Assembly (NCBI RefSeq): GCF_022259695.1
Contig: NZ_CP092099.1
Location: 3,432,001 to 3,496,000, forward strand
Origin: Flaviramulus sp. BrNp1-15
GTDB lineage: Bacteria; Bacteroidota; Bacteroidia; Flavobacteriales; Flavobacteriaceae
Direction of reading: 5' to 3'
DNA: 64,000 bases
This document shows positions 8,967 to 17,220 of the stretch, piece after piece. The notes beneath the pieces were generated by a model. The model was not told the origin of the DNA and did no database searches. It was given only the letters and a program-made list of their open reading frames with translations. The translations under genes and the position numbers were made by a program. The number at the start of each line of letters is the position of its first letter. The stretch's first letter is position 1.

Positions 8967-9917
8967 TTATTCTTTATCCCAGTTGTCGGTTCTGTAATTT
9001 TCATCTTCACCTTCAACAATTTGCAAATAGCTTCGGTAGCGAGAAAAAGCTATTTCATCATTATCTAAAGCTTTCTTAACAGCACAATTTGGTTCTTTAA
9101 TATGTAAACAATTATTAAACTTACAATCTTGTTTTAATTTAAAAATTTCTGGAAAGTAATCACCTACTTCTTCTTTATCCATATCTACTACACCAAAACC
9201 TTTTATTCCTGGTGTGTCAATAATTTTGGCTCCAAAACTCAAATCAAACATTTCTGCAAAGGTTGTAGTGTGTTGACCTTGCATATATAAAGTTGAAATT
9301 TCTTTTGTTTTAATGTTTAAACCTGGTTCTATGATATTTACCAAAGTAGATTTACCTACTCCAGAATGCCCTGAAAACATACTAACTTTATCTTGCATTA
9401 AAGCTTTAACCTTATCTACATTCTTACCTGTTTTTGCAGATACTCCAATGCATTCATAACCAATTGTTCTATAAACGTGCGCTAAATATTTCACCTCATT
9501 AAGCGCCTCTTCATCATAAGTATCTATTTTATTAAATAACAATATGGTTTTAATAGAATAGGCTTCTGCAGTTACTAAAAATCGATCGATAAAACTGGTT
9601 AAAGTTGGTGGATTATTAATGGTTATCATTAAAAATACCTGATCTAAATTTGCTGCAATAATATGTGTTTGCTTAGATAAGTTTACAGATTTTCTAACAA
9701 TGTAATTGGTTCTATCATGTATATTATAAATGATACCAGATTCTTGATTATTATCGGTTTCTAATTCAAAATCTACTATATCACCAACCGCAATTGGGTT
9801 AGTGCTTTTAATACCTTTTATGCGGAATTTACCTTTTATGCGGCACTCATATGTGTGCCCCAAATCGGTTTTAACGGTATACCAACTTCCTGTAGATTTG
9901 TAAACTTGTCCTGTCAT
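8967..9917 (-). CDS. rsgA: ribosome small-subunit-dependent GTPase A
   Basis: Circularly permuted GTPase that helps late maturation of the 30S subunit. An N-terminal OB fold is followed by the permuted G motifs in the order G4 FNKID, G5 SAKTG, G1 GHSGVGKST, G3 DTPG, and a C-terminal zinc knuckle (CKFNNCLHIKEPNC). I chose the ATG at 9917 (316 residues, beginning MTGQVYKS). An in-frame ATG at 9968 would add 17 unconserved residues, lies inside the terminator palindrome of the upstream gene, and is upstream of the candidate promoter. Confidence 0.95.
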   Translation of the reverse strand: MTGQVYKSTGSWYTVKTDLGHTYECRIKGKFRIKGIKSTNPIAVGDIVDFELETDNNQESGIIYNIHDRTNYIVRKSVNLSKQTHIIAANLDQVFLMITINNPPTLTSFIDRFLVTAEAYSIKTILLFNKIDTYDEEALNEVKYLAHVYRTIGYECIGVSAKTGKNVDKVKALMQDKVSMFSGHSGVGKSTLVNIIEPGLNIKTKEISTLYMQGQHTTTFAEMFDLSFGAKIIDTPGIKGFGVVDMDKEEVGDYFPEIFKLKQDCKFNNCLHIKEPNCAVKKALDNDEIAFSRYRSYLQIVEGEDENYRTDNWDKE

Positions 9918-9922
9918 TACTA

Positions 9923-9954
9923 CAAAGATGGAAATAATAAGTTTGCAATACAAA
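9923..9954 (-). promoter_or_regulatory. candidate promoter of rsgA
   Basis: Minus strand: TTTG (9951-9954), 20 bases, then CATCTTTG (9923-9930), one mismatch from TAnnTTTG. The start of transcription would fall almost at the ATG at 9917, giving a very short leader. This fits the choice of the shorter RsgA start. Confidence 0.45.
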
Positions 9955-9982
9955 CAAAAAAGCCTCACAATTGTGAGGCTTT
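9954..9982 (-). terminator. terminator after the secreted 510-residue protein gene
   Basis: A perfect 24-base palindrome (9959-9982) with core GCCTCACAATTGTGAGGC, followed on the minus strand by a T-run. It lies between the stop of the 10005-11537 gene and rsgA and should terminate the M48-protease transcript. Confidence 0.85.
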
Positions 9983-10004
9983 AATTTATTTTTTTGGTTC
10001 TTTC

Positions 10005-11537
10005 TTATTGAATATTAAGTTTCTCTAAATGAATTTGTAATGTTTTTTCTTTTTTATTGTACTCTAAAAGCATTACGTGCCCTAATTTCGCAGGCATTAC
10101 TCTAAACCTAATTTTTCCTTTAGATTTTTTTAAATAAATTTTATCTTCAGACAAATTTCCATCATTATATATTATTGATTTAAAAGCAAATTTATTTTCT
10201 TCTCCCTTCAGTCTTTCATAATCGATAAAAGAAGCATAAAACCTATCTCTATCTACATCCAACTGTGTAAATTGATAATCAAAAGCCCCAAAAGCTTTTA
10301 AAGCATGCGCATTAAGTTGAGGGCTACCTACATCTAAAAGACTAGGCGCTCTTGATTTACCTTTTTTGAATACTTGAATATCTTGAAGATTAAAACTTTC
10401 ATCAAACTCAAAAACAACAGCGTCTGTAATGGTTAATTGAGTAACTGAACCTCCACCGCCTAAAGCAGCAGCTGCAATACCAGCAGCACTTGCTGTTTTT
10501 CTGTATCTTTCTCCAATACAGTAATAAGTTCCTTTTTGTGTTCGAACGATATCATGAAAATAAACATAACCGCGTTTATATTTTTTACCATTAGATTCTG
10601 CTGGCATCATCTGATCAATTTTATCTTTCCAACTTACTTTACTATCCGATACAACTTCACCAGATAATTCATTTACCTGAGCAAAAATACCCAAACTCTT
10701 ATCCTTAATTACATTATCATCCTTTGCAAAATATTCACCTAATAAAACCACTTTTTTATCTTCAGTTAAAAATGCATTTGTTATTAGCCTAGGGTTATTT
10801 TCTTTATCAAATTCTTTCTCAAAAAGTAACTTTCCTGTTTTAATATCAATAACCAAAACTTTAAAATTTACTTTTTGACTAAGCATAGATTTTTTGGAAC
10901 TCTCTAATGCCACTAACACTTCTTCATTTACTTCTATTGGATTTATATTCAATATTTTACTGGACTCATCAGGAGAATTATAGTCCCATGATTGACCTCC
11001 ATCTGTTGGAATATATTTTAAACCATATCCTAATTTTTTATTGTCTCTAATATAATTAAACAAAAACCCCTTATTATCCACTGGGAGTAACAAATTGAAA
11101 TTTCCTGATTTAACAGCATAAGACAAATATTTCATCTCTTTCTTATTTACAGGTATTACAATATCCTCACCTTGATTTCCTTGCCTATCAAAAGTCACAA
11201 GTTTATATTGCTTGTCTTTTAAATTTATCATAGCAAACATTAATGCTTGATTATTAAATTTGCTATCTCCTAAAAAAGTGTTTTTTGAATCAACATAAGA
11301 TTTTGTAGCTAAATCATTTAAATTATTATCTAGCATTCTTATAGCATATTCACGCTGTCCTTTTTTTAACTTATCTACTTCATAATAAAAATAATAACCA
11401 TCTACATCATTATTTTTATCCATTAATGCACCTGAATTTTTTATTTTAAATTCTGTGATTTCATTAAGTGTTTTTTCTTGTGCATTTAATGCTAAACTTA
11501 GTACACACAAGCCGATTAAAGTTAAAAGTTTTCTCAT
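10005..11537 (-). CDS. secreted protein of unknown function
   Basis: I do not recognise a characterised family. The 510-residue product has a signal peptide (MRKLLTLIGLCVLSLALNAQ) and a mature part rich in beta-strand-like alternations with repeated segments of the type 'VLVIDIKTGKLLFEKEF', suggesting a beta-propeller-like or repeat fold. A small Ala/Gly-rich loop (GIAAAALGGGG) sits near residue 360. There are no membrane segments after the signal. It follows the M48 protease gene by 17 bases, so the two are probably cotranscribed and may act together in the periplasm or at the outer membrane; that link is inference. Confidence 0.7.
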   Translation of the reverse strand: MRKLLTLIGLCVLSLALNAQEKTLNEITEFKIKNSGALMDKNNDVDGYYFYYEVDKLKKGQREYAIRMLDNNLNDLATKSYVDSKNTFLGDSKFNNQALMFAMINLKDKQYKLVTFDRQGNQGEDIVIPVNKKEMKYLSYAVKSGNFNLLLPVDNKGFLFNYIRDNKKLGYGLKYIPTDGGQSWDYNSPDESSKILNINPIEVNEEVLVALESSKKSMLSQKVNFKVLVIDIKTGKLLFEKEFDKENNPRLITNAFLTEDKKVVLLGEYFAKDDNVIKDKSLGIFAQVNELSGEVVSDSKVSWKDKIDQMMPAESNGKKYKRGYVYFHDIVRTQKGTYYCIGERYRKTASAAGIAAAALGGGGSVTQLTITDAVVFEFDESFNLQDIQVFKKGKSRAPSLLDVGSPQLNAHALKAFGAFDYQFTQLDVDRDRFYASFIDYERLKGEENKFAFKSIIYNDGNLSEDKIYLKKSKGKIRFRVMPAKLGHVMLLEYNKKEKTLQIHLEKLNIQ

Positions 11538-11554
11538 TTTTTTATTGTTGTTGG

Positions 11555-12913
11555 TTAATTATTTATGGATTTAAAAAATTCTATTGTGTCATTAAAATCA
11601 GGATTATTTATCTTTTTACTCTCAATTACCGCGCAAAAAGCAAGTCCAATTTTTTCAACTTCATTGAGTTCTAAATTGTGCAAAAAGAGTCTTATTACAT
11701 TAAGTTGTTTTTCATCAGAAAAACGACTTTTAAAAGGAACATACTTACCTAACTCATGGTTTTTCTTAACCTCATATATAAGTCTTAAAGCTTTTGCCAT
11801 TTTTGTATAATAATAACCTTCATCTATTTCTTTATTATTAAACTTTTCAATCAATTGGTAAATAGCAACATCTAATAATTTTAAATCTAGAGTAAATTCT
11901 ATACTATGTAAATGTGATATTTGTTTTAAACTTTTAAACTTGGTTATATATTCTTCAATATCAATATTGTTACTTTCTAAATTAAAATCTTTAATCAATT
12001 TATTAACTCTGAATTCAATTTCTGGATGTGTTTTTAATGTGTCTGAAACTAAACTAAATTCATTTATTTCTTCGGTAGTATCAAAAAGTGAAGTGTTTTC
12101 TTTAAGCCAATACGATTGAAATGGATAACCTTCAAAATTAAAAACACTATCTAATTTTACATCATGATGCAAAATCATTTCATCTACTTTTTCCAGTTTC
12201 TCTAATGAAGAAAGAGCACTATATATATTGTATTTAGTTTTAGAATACAATAAGAAACCTAAAGAATCTGCTTGCGCTTCTACTTCTTTTGAATGGTCAA
12301 GAAAATCTATATTCAATTCATCTATTACAGAAAGTGCAGCCCTTGTTTGCCCATACTCCATTCTCTTCAAACTTCTTATCTTTTGCTTAGTTTCTTTTGA
12401 ATTTACTGAAGCTACTTTTTTTGAAATACTGTTTAAGGAATGATTTAGTAATTTGTGAGCTATTTCATGACATATGATAAATGCTAATTCATCCTCAGAG
12501 TCTAACTTAGTAAATAACCCTAAATAAATTTCAAACATACCATCTCCGTAACACGCTGCATTGGGCACAATTGAATTTTTTATAAAAAAATAAAAATCAT
12601 TTGAGTTAATTTCTGGATTAGAAGAATAAACTTGTTGGAGGACTTTATTTAAGTGATTTTTTATTTCAGAATTAAAAATGTAAACACTGTCCTCTATAGA
12701 TTCAACTACTTTTTCATCTCTATCTTTATAGAGTTTCTTAATTTTAGATGAAAATTGCCCATCTATTTTATTTATTTGATTTTGATTGATTTTCTTCAAA
12801 TAAACTTTGAGAGAATCTATATTGTTGGGTATATAATGATTTAAGGTATTTTGCGCAGTTAGATAATTGGCAATACACAAAAAAATGATTTTGAGAAGGT
12901 TTTTAAATTTCAT
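11555..12913 (-). CDS. secreted M48-family metalloprotease
   Basis: A 452-residue zinc metalloprotease. It has a signal peptide (MKFKNLLKIIFLCIANYLTAQ), the zinc motif HEIAH in FIICHEIAHKLLNH (around residue 148) and the third-ligand motif ExxAD in KEVEAQADSLGF downstream, which together place it in the M48 (Ste24/Oma1/BepA-like) clan. No transmembrane helices are visible beyond the signal, so it is periplasmic, like the BepA group. The C-terminal 200 residues look helical but carry no clear TPR signature. First gene of a two-gene unit with the secreted protein downstream. Confidence 0.85.
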   Translation of the reverse strand: MKFKNLLKIIFLCIANYLTAQNTLNHYIPNNIDSLKVYLKKINQNQINKIDGQFSSKIKKLYKDRDEKVVESIEDSVYIFNSEIKNHLNKVLQQVYSSNPEINSNDFYFFIKNSIVPNAACYGDGMFEIYLGLFTKLDSEDELAFIICHEIAHKLLNHSLNSISKKVASVNSKETKQKIRSLKRMEYGQTRAALSVIDELNIDFLDHSKEVEAQADSLGFLLYSKTKYNIYSALSSLEKLEKVDEMILHHDVKLDSVFNFEGYPFQSYWLKENTSLFDTTEEINEFSLVSDTLKTHPEIEFRVNKLIKDFNLESNNIDIEEYITKFKSLKQISHLHSIEFTLDLKLLDVAIYQLIEKFNNKEIDEGYYYTKMAKALRLIYEVKKNHELGKYVPFKSRFSDEKQLNVIRLFLHNLELNEVEKIGLAFCAVIESKKINNPDFNDTIEFFKSINN

Positions 12914-12925
12914 TCAATCAAAAAT

Positions 12926-12956
12926 AAAAAAAATCCGACAATAAATTATCGGATTT
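12926..12956 (-). terminator. terminator of the aromatic amino-acid operon
   Basis: Minus strand: AAATCCGA...TCGGATTT stem with a 10-base AT-rich loop, followed by a run of T. It lies 25-55 bases after the stop of the DAHP synthase-chorismate mutase gene and before the M48 protease gene. Confidence 0.85.
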
Positions 12957-12981
12957 TTTAACATATTATTTTAATGGATTA

Positions 12982-14064
12982 TTATCCATTTAAAATCTTC
13001 TCTTGATGATTAATTGATTCTTGGTGAATAGCTTTAAACATTTTTAAAACAAACTCTTCACTTAATCCTTTTGACTCTCCTTCAAGAACCATTTTACCTA
13101 AAATTTCATTCCAACGTTTAGATTGTAAAACGGCTACATTTTTATCTTTTTTAAGTTCGCCAATTCCATCAGCTACTTTCATACGTTTTCCTAGTAAATC
13201 GATAATTTGATTATCAACGACATCAATCTGAGCTCTTAAATTATTTAAAGCACTCATGTATTCTGCTTCAGCATTGCTTTCTTTTCTTATTTTCAAATCT
13301 TTCATAATTTGAACTAAACTACTTGGTGTTACTTGTTGTGCTGCATCACTCCATGCATTATCAGGATCGAAATGGGTTTCAATCATTAATCCATCAAAGT
13401 TTAAATCTAAAGCGGTTTGAGACACATCAAAAATCATATCTCTTTTACCTGTAATATGTGACGGATCGTTAATTAAAGGAATATCTGGAAATTTATTTTG
13501 AAACTCAATAGCTAATTGCCATTCTGGATTATTTCTGTATTTAGTTTTTTCGTATGTTGAAAAACCTCTATGAATAGCTCCAATATTTTTAACACCCGAA
13601 CTGTAAATACGCTCAATGCCTCCTAGCCAAAGTGCTAAATCTGGATTTACAGGGTTTTTTACCAACACAGGCTTGTCTGTACCTTCAAGTGCATCTGCAA
13701 TTTCTTGCATAATAAACGGACTTACGGTAGAACGTGCACCAATCCATAACATATCAACATCATGTTCTAAAGCTAGTTTAACATGTGTTGCATTAGCTAC
13801 TTCTGTAGTAATCTTCATTCCTGTTTCTTCCTTAACTTTTTGCAGCCATTTTAAACCTAAACCTCCTACACCTTCAAACATTCCTGGTCTTGTTCTTGGT
13901 TTCCAGATACCTGCTCTAAAATAATTAACATCGGTATCTTTTAAATCATGTGCAATTTTTAAAACCTGTTCTTCTGTCTCTGCACTACAAGGTCCTGCAA
14001 TTACCAATGGATGATCTAATTTTAAATCATCTAACCAGTTTCTCATTTCTTTTTTGTTTTCCAT
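12982..14064 (-). CDS. bifunctional 3-deoxy-7-phosphoheptulonate synthase / chorismate mutase
   Basis: Couples the first shikimate-pathway reaction with the branch to prephenate. The first 260 residues form a type I-beta DAHP synthase (AGPCSAET near 20, GARSTVSPF, AIHRGFSTYE, DPSHITGKR). The last 90 form an AroQ-type chorismate mutase (LRAQIDVVDNQIIDLLGKR with the catalytic Arg/Lys pattern). The order synthase-then-mutase is the usual one in Bacteroidota. It is the last gene of the operon pheA-aminotransferase-tyrA-this gene, 10 bases after tyrA, and shares their attenuator. The chorismate mutase part may also act as an allosteric domain, as in related fusions. Confidence 0.96.
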   Translation of the reverse strand: MENKKEMRNWLDDLKLDHPLVIAGPCSAETEEQVLKIAHDLKDTDVNYFRAGIWKPRTRPGMFEGVGGLGLKWLQKVKEETGMKITTEVANATHVKLALEHDVDMLWIGARSTVSPFIMQEIADALEGTDKPVLVKNPVNPDLALWLGGIERIYSSGVKNIGAIHRGFSTYEKTKYRNNPEWQLAIEFQNKFPDIPLINDPSHITGKRDMIFDVSQTALDLNFDGLMIETHFDPDNAWSDAAQQVTPSSLVQIMKDLKIRKESNAEAEYMSALNNLRAQIDVVDNQIIDLLGKRMKVADGIGELKKDKNVAVLQSKRWNEILGKMVLEGESKGLSEEFVLKMFKAIHQESINHQEKILNG

Positions 14065-14074
14065 AATTTTACTC

Positions 14075-14926
14075 TTAACTAATTCCTTTTAAAATATCTT
14101 TTATGTAATTGGTGTTTTCCATCTCGTTAAAAATAGCTTCAAAATCATCTTGTTTCATCAACTCTTTAAAATGTGTGAGATTTGTAATATACTCTTCTAA
14201 TGTTTCAATAACATTTGTTTTGTTTTGTTTAAATATGGGTGTCCACATAGCTGGCGAGCTTTTTGCTAAACGCACTGTGGATGCAAATCCACTACCTGCC
14301 ATATCAAAAATATCACGCTCGTTTTTTTCTTTTTCAATTACCGTTTTACCCAACATAAACGAACTGATATGCGATAAATGCGACATATATGCAATGTGTT
14401 TATCGTGAGCTTCCGGATTCATGTAACGAATACGCATACCTATATCTGTAAAAAGTTTTAAGGCTTTTTCTTGAAGCTTGAATGTTGTTTTTTCAACCTC
14501 GCAAACAATATTTGTTTTACCTTCAAACAAACCACTTAAAGCAGCAGTTGGTCCAGAATATTCTGTTCCTGCTATAGGATGCATTGCTAAAAAATTTCTA
14601 CGCTTTGGATGATTTTCAACCTCTTTACAGATATCTACTTTTGTTGAGCCTGCATCTACAACCAATCCTTCATCTGATATTTTATCTAAAATGCTTGGTA
14701 ATAATTTTACAGTTGCATCAACAGGAATTGCTATGATAACTAAATCGGCATTTTCAACATCATCTAAAGTGGCTTTCTTATCAATTAGTTTAAGTGATAA
14801 AGCTTCATCTAAAGTAGTTTGCTTTCTGCTAATACCGTGTATAATCGCCTCCGGATTATTCTTCTTGATATCTATAGCAAGACTTCCACCTATTAATCCA
14901 ACCCCTATGATATATATATTTTTCAT
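14075..14926 (-). CDS. tyrA: prephenate dehydrogenase
   Basis: Oxidative decarboxylation of prephenate to 4-hydroxyphenylpyruvate on the tyrosine branch. 283 residues with an N-terminal NAD(P)-binding Rossmann motif (IIGVGLIGGSLA), then VVIAIPVDA, the catalytic-region HPIAGTEYSG and the C-terminal helical dimerisation domain (HLSHISSFML). No ACT domain is attached, so tyrosine feedback, if any, is not through that module. Its start is 2 bases after the aminotransferase stop, indicating tight coupling within the aromatic operon. Confidence 0.95.
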   Translation of the reverse strand: MKNIYIIGVGLIGGSLAIDIKKNNPEAIIHGISRKQTTLDEALSLKLIDKKATLDDVENADLVIIAIPVDATVKLLPSILDKISDEGLVVDAGSTKVDICKEVENHPKRRNFLAMHPIAGTEYSGPTAALSGLFEGKTNIVCEVEKTTFKLQEKALKLFTDIGMRIRYMNPEAHDKHIAYMSHLSHISSFMLGKTVIEKEKNERDIFDMAGSGFASTVRLAKSSPAMWTPIFKQNKTNVIETLEEYITNLTHFKELMKQDDFEAIFNEMENTNYIKDILKGIS

Positions 14927-14928
14927 CT

Positions 14929-16074
14929 CTATTTAACTCTTGCGATTGCTTCTTCTAAATCTTCAGTTGATGCACATAAAGAAAACCTTATATAACCTTC
15001 TCCTTTATTACCAAAAATGGTTCCCGGTGTAATAAACACGTGATTTTCTTTTAAAATTATATCTATAAACTCTTCAGACTTTAAATATGCTGGCAATTTT
15101 GCCCATACAAAAAGTCCTGAAGCATTTTTGTCGTAAGTACAATTTAAAGCCTCTGCTAATTGCCACACCAAATTTCTACGTTTTTGATATACATTATTTA
15201 AAGTAGCAAACCACATTTTTGAACATTTTAAAGCTTCTATTGCTCCCTTTTGAATGCCATAAAACATTCCAGAATCCATATTACTTTTAACTTTTAAAAT
15301 GTTATTTATATGCGTGCTGCTACCAACAACCATACCTACACGCCAACCGGCCATATTAAAAGTTTTACTTAATGAGTTTAACTCTAAGCAAACCTCTTTT
15401 GCGCCATCAACACTTAAAATACTTTTTGGGTTATCGTTTAATATAAAACTATACGGATTGTCGTTTACAATTAAAATATTGTGTTTTTTACCAAAGGCCA
15501 CCAATTCTTCAAACAAATGTTTAGTTGGTTTAGCTCCTGTTGGCATGTGCGGATAATTTACCCACATCAATTTCACCTTACTTAAATCTAATTGTTCTAA
15601 AGCTTTAAAATCTGGCAACCAATTATTGGTTTCATCTAATTCATATAAAACACCCTTAGCTCCTACTAATTTTGTTACTGATTGATAAGTTGGATATCCT
15701 GGGTTTGGGATTAAAACCTCATCGCCTTCATTTAAATATGTCATAGAAATATGCATAATCCCTTCCTTACTTCCCATTAATGGCAACACCTCTGTTAACG
15801 AACTTAAATTAACTGAGTAATGTTCTTTATAAAACCTAGAAATAGCATCTCTAAGCTCTGGTAATCCTTGATAGCTTTGATATTTATGAGCATTAGGATG
15901 TAAAAGACTTTCTGTTATGGCATCAACCACTTTTTGTGGCGGTTGCAAATCTGGACTACCAATACCTAAATTAATTACAGGTTTGCCATTTGCAATCATT
16001 AAATTAACTTCTCTTAATTTTTTTGAGAAGTAGTATTCTTCAACGGTATGTAAGCGTTTTGCTACTTCAATCAT
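14929..16074 (-). CDS. PLP-dependent aminotransferase of the aromatic operon
   Basis: Class I/II aminotransferase of 381 residues. The PLP lysine is in SLSKTFNMAGWRVG (about residue 230-243); NPGYPTY and the WVNYPHMPTG cofactor-pocket segment are typical. Its position between pheA and tyrA suggests transamination of phenylpyruvate and 4-hydroxyphenylpyruvate, or of prephenate, but the family also includes LL-diaminopimelate and alanine aminotransferases, so substrate is inferred from context. It overlaps the pheA end by 4 bases (ATGA), a sign of translational coupling. Confidence 0.9.
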   Translation of the reverse strand: MIEVAKRLHTVEEYYFSKKLREVNLMIANGKPVINLGIGSPDLQPPQKVVDAITESLLHPNAHKYQSYQGLPELRDAISRFYKEHYSVNLSSLTEVLPLMGSKEGIMHISMTYLNEGDEVLIPNPGYPTYQSVTKLVGAKGVLYELDETNNWLPDFKALEQLDLSKVKLMWVNYPHMPTGAKPTKHLFEELVAFGKKHNILIVNDNPYSFILNDNPKSILSVDGAKEVCLELNSLSKTFNMAGWRVGMVVGSSTHINNILKVKSNMDSGMFYGIQKGAIEALKCSKMWFATLNNVYQKRRNLVWQLAEALNCTYDKNASGLFVWAKLPAYLKSEEFIDIILKENHVFITPGTIFGNKGEGYIRFSLCASTEDLEEAIARVK

Positions 16075-16898
16075 AGCTTTGCATTTTTATATTCTCCTAA
16101 TACTTTAAAGCCTTCTCCCATAATTTCTATTATAGATTTTGCTTTTTTAAAATCTGAATACGTTTCAAAAGTAACATCAACAAAAAACGCATATTTCCAA
16201 GGTGTTTCAACAATTGGTAACGACTGAATTTTAGTTAAGTTTAATTTACAATCGCTCATTACATTTAAAATGGCCGCTAAACTGCCTCGTTTATGATCGG
16301 TTTCAAATTTCACTGACGCTTTGTTGATCTCTTCTTCTGGAACTTCAGAATTTGTACGTTTTACAATAGCAAAACGTGTTTCGTTATGCTTTATAGTTTG
16401 TATACTATGTGCTAAAATATCTAAGTTAAATATTTCGGCTGCCATAACACTTGCAATTGCTCCAACACCTTGTAATTGTTGCTCTTCAATACGTTGAGCT
16501 ACCTCGGCAGTATCTTTATCTTCAACAAGTTTAATATGCGGGTATTCCTTAAAAAACTCTTTACATTGCAACAATGCCATAGGGTGAGAATAGACTTCCT
16601 TGATATCTGAAATATTTTGATTTGGAAGCGCCATTAAATTATGCTGAATATCTAAATAATGCTCGCCAACAATATGCAATCCGTATTTATCGATTAACGC
16701 ATAATTGGGAATTATGGAGCCTGCAATAGAATTCTCTAAAGCCATTATAGCAGAATCGCATTCTTCTGTTATTAAAGAATCTACAACCCTATCGAATGTT
16801 AAACACTCGATAACATCAACTCCTTTTTCAAAAAATTGTTCTGAAACAATATGATGAAAAGATCCTTTTACGCCTTGTATTGCAACCGTTTTAATCAA
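16071..16898 (-). CDS. pheA: prephenate dehydratase
   Basis: Converts prephenate to phenylpyruvate. 275 residues: a prephenate dehydratase domain (GVKGSFHH at 9-16, and the catalytic TRFAIV near 170) followed by an ACT domain (about 188-270). In the ACT domain the motifs that bind phenylalanine in other bacteria, GALV and ESRP, read GSLA and QSLP, so feedback binding may differ. No chorismate mutase domain is attached; that activity is at the end of the operon. First structural gene after the attenuator, 40 bases beyond the terminator hairpin. Confidence 0.95.
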   Translation of the reverse strand: MIKTVAIQGVKGSFHHIVSEQFFEKGVDVIECLTFDRVVDSLITEECDSAIMALENSIAGSIIPNYALIDKYGLHIVGEHYLDIQHNLMALPNQNISDIKEVYSHPMALLQCKEFFKEYPHIKLVEDKDTAEVAQRIEEQQLQGVGAIASVMAAEIFNLDILAHSIQTIKHNETRFAIVKRTNSEVPEEEINKASVKFETDHKRGSLAAILNVMSDCKLNLTKIQSLPIVETPWKYAFFVDVTFETYSDFKKAKSIIEIMGEGFKVLGEYKNAKL

Positions 16899-16937
16899 TA
16901 TTTCCTATTATTTTAAGTATTCAATCAATTGTTAAAC

Positions 16938-16965
16938 AAAAAAAAGTCTCGATTTTCATCGAGAC
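16938..16965 (-). terminator. attenuator terminator before pheA
   Basis: Minus strand: GTCTCGAT-GAAA-ATCGAGAC, a perfect 8-bp stem with a tetraloop, followed by eight T. It lies between the aromatic leader peptide and pheA. Its 5' half (GTCTCG) can instead pair with CGAGAC inside the leader-peptide coding region (17004-17009), with an inner AATTTAT/ATAAATT hairpin, giving an alternative antiterminator. In-sequence evidence is strong; the switching itself is inferred by analogy with known amino-acid operons. Confidence 0.88.
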
Positions 16966-16990
16966 CCATATTTAAATTTATTATTATAAA

Positions 16991-17068
16991 TTATACATAC
17001 AATGTCTCGTTCCTTTTGCTATAAAAGAAATAAAACCAGTTGTTAAAATATGTATAATATACTGTCAT
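16991..17068 (-). CDS. aromatic leader peptide of the phe/tyr operon (attenuation)
   Basis: A 25-residue open frame reading MTVYYTYFNNWFYFFY and then nine more residues before TAA. Eleven of its 25 residues are aromatic (six Tyr, four Phe, one Trp), clustered between positions 4 and 16. It is followed 25 bases later by an intrinsic terminator whose 5' half is complementary to the codons just after the aromatic cluster. This is the layout of a ribosome-mediated attenuator: ribosomes stalled at Tyr/Phe codons would free CGAGAC to form the antiterminator and allow pheA transcription. The peptide itself need have no function. A weak -7-like box (17085-17092) precedes it. Confidence 0.88.
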   Translation of the reverse strand: MTVYYTYFNNWFYFFYSKRNETLYV

Positions 17069-17084
17069 TGTCTTAATTATGTCG

Positions 17085-17092
17085 CTAAAGTA
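17085..17092 (-). promoter_or_regulatory. weak candidate -7 element for the aromatic operon
   Basis: TACTTTAG on the minus strand, one mismatch from TAnnTTTG, 17 bases before the leader-peptide ATG. A TTG occurs further upstream but about 25 bases away, longer than usual. It is the best promoter candidate I see in the 322-base gap between pheA and gldA. Apart from this box, the attenuator and a gldA -7 box, the gap holds nothing else that I can identify. Confidence 0.35.
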
Positions 17093-17195
17093 ATTAATTA
17101 TTTAAGAAATAAAAATTCAATAAAACCTTTTTTATCATTCTCCTAAAAGATTTAAAGATTTTACAGCAAAACTTCCTTTACATTATATAATCAAT

Positions 17196-17203
17196 TATTT
17201 TTG
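17196..17203 (+). promoter_or_regulatory. candidate -7 element of gldA
   Basis: TATTTTTG matches TAnnTTTG exactly and lies 17 bases before the gldA ATG, so the leader would be about 10 bases. No convincing -33 TTG is seen at 18-21 bases upstream. Confidence 0.45.
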
Positions 17204-17220
17204 AACAAATAATTTTAATT

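Noticed and set aside
9918-9968. Longer RsgA start at 9968
   Set aside because: Adds unconserved hydrophobic residues, lies inside a terminator palindrome, and the promoter candidate is downstream of it.
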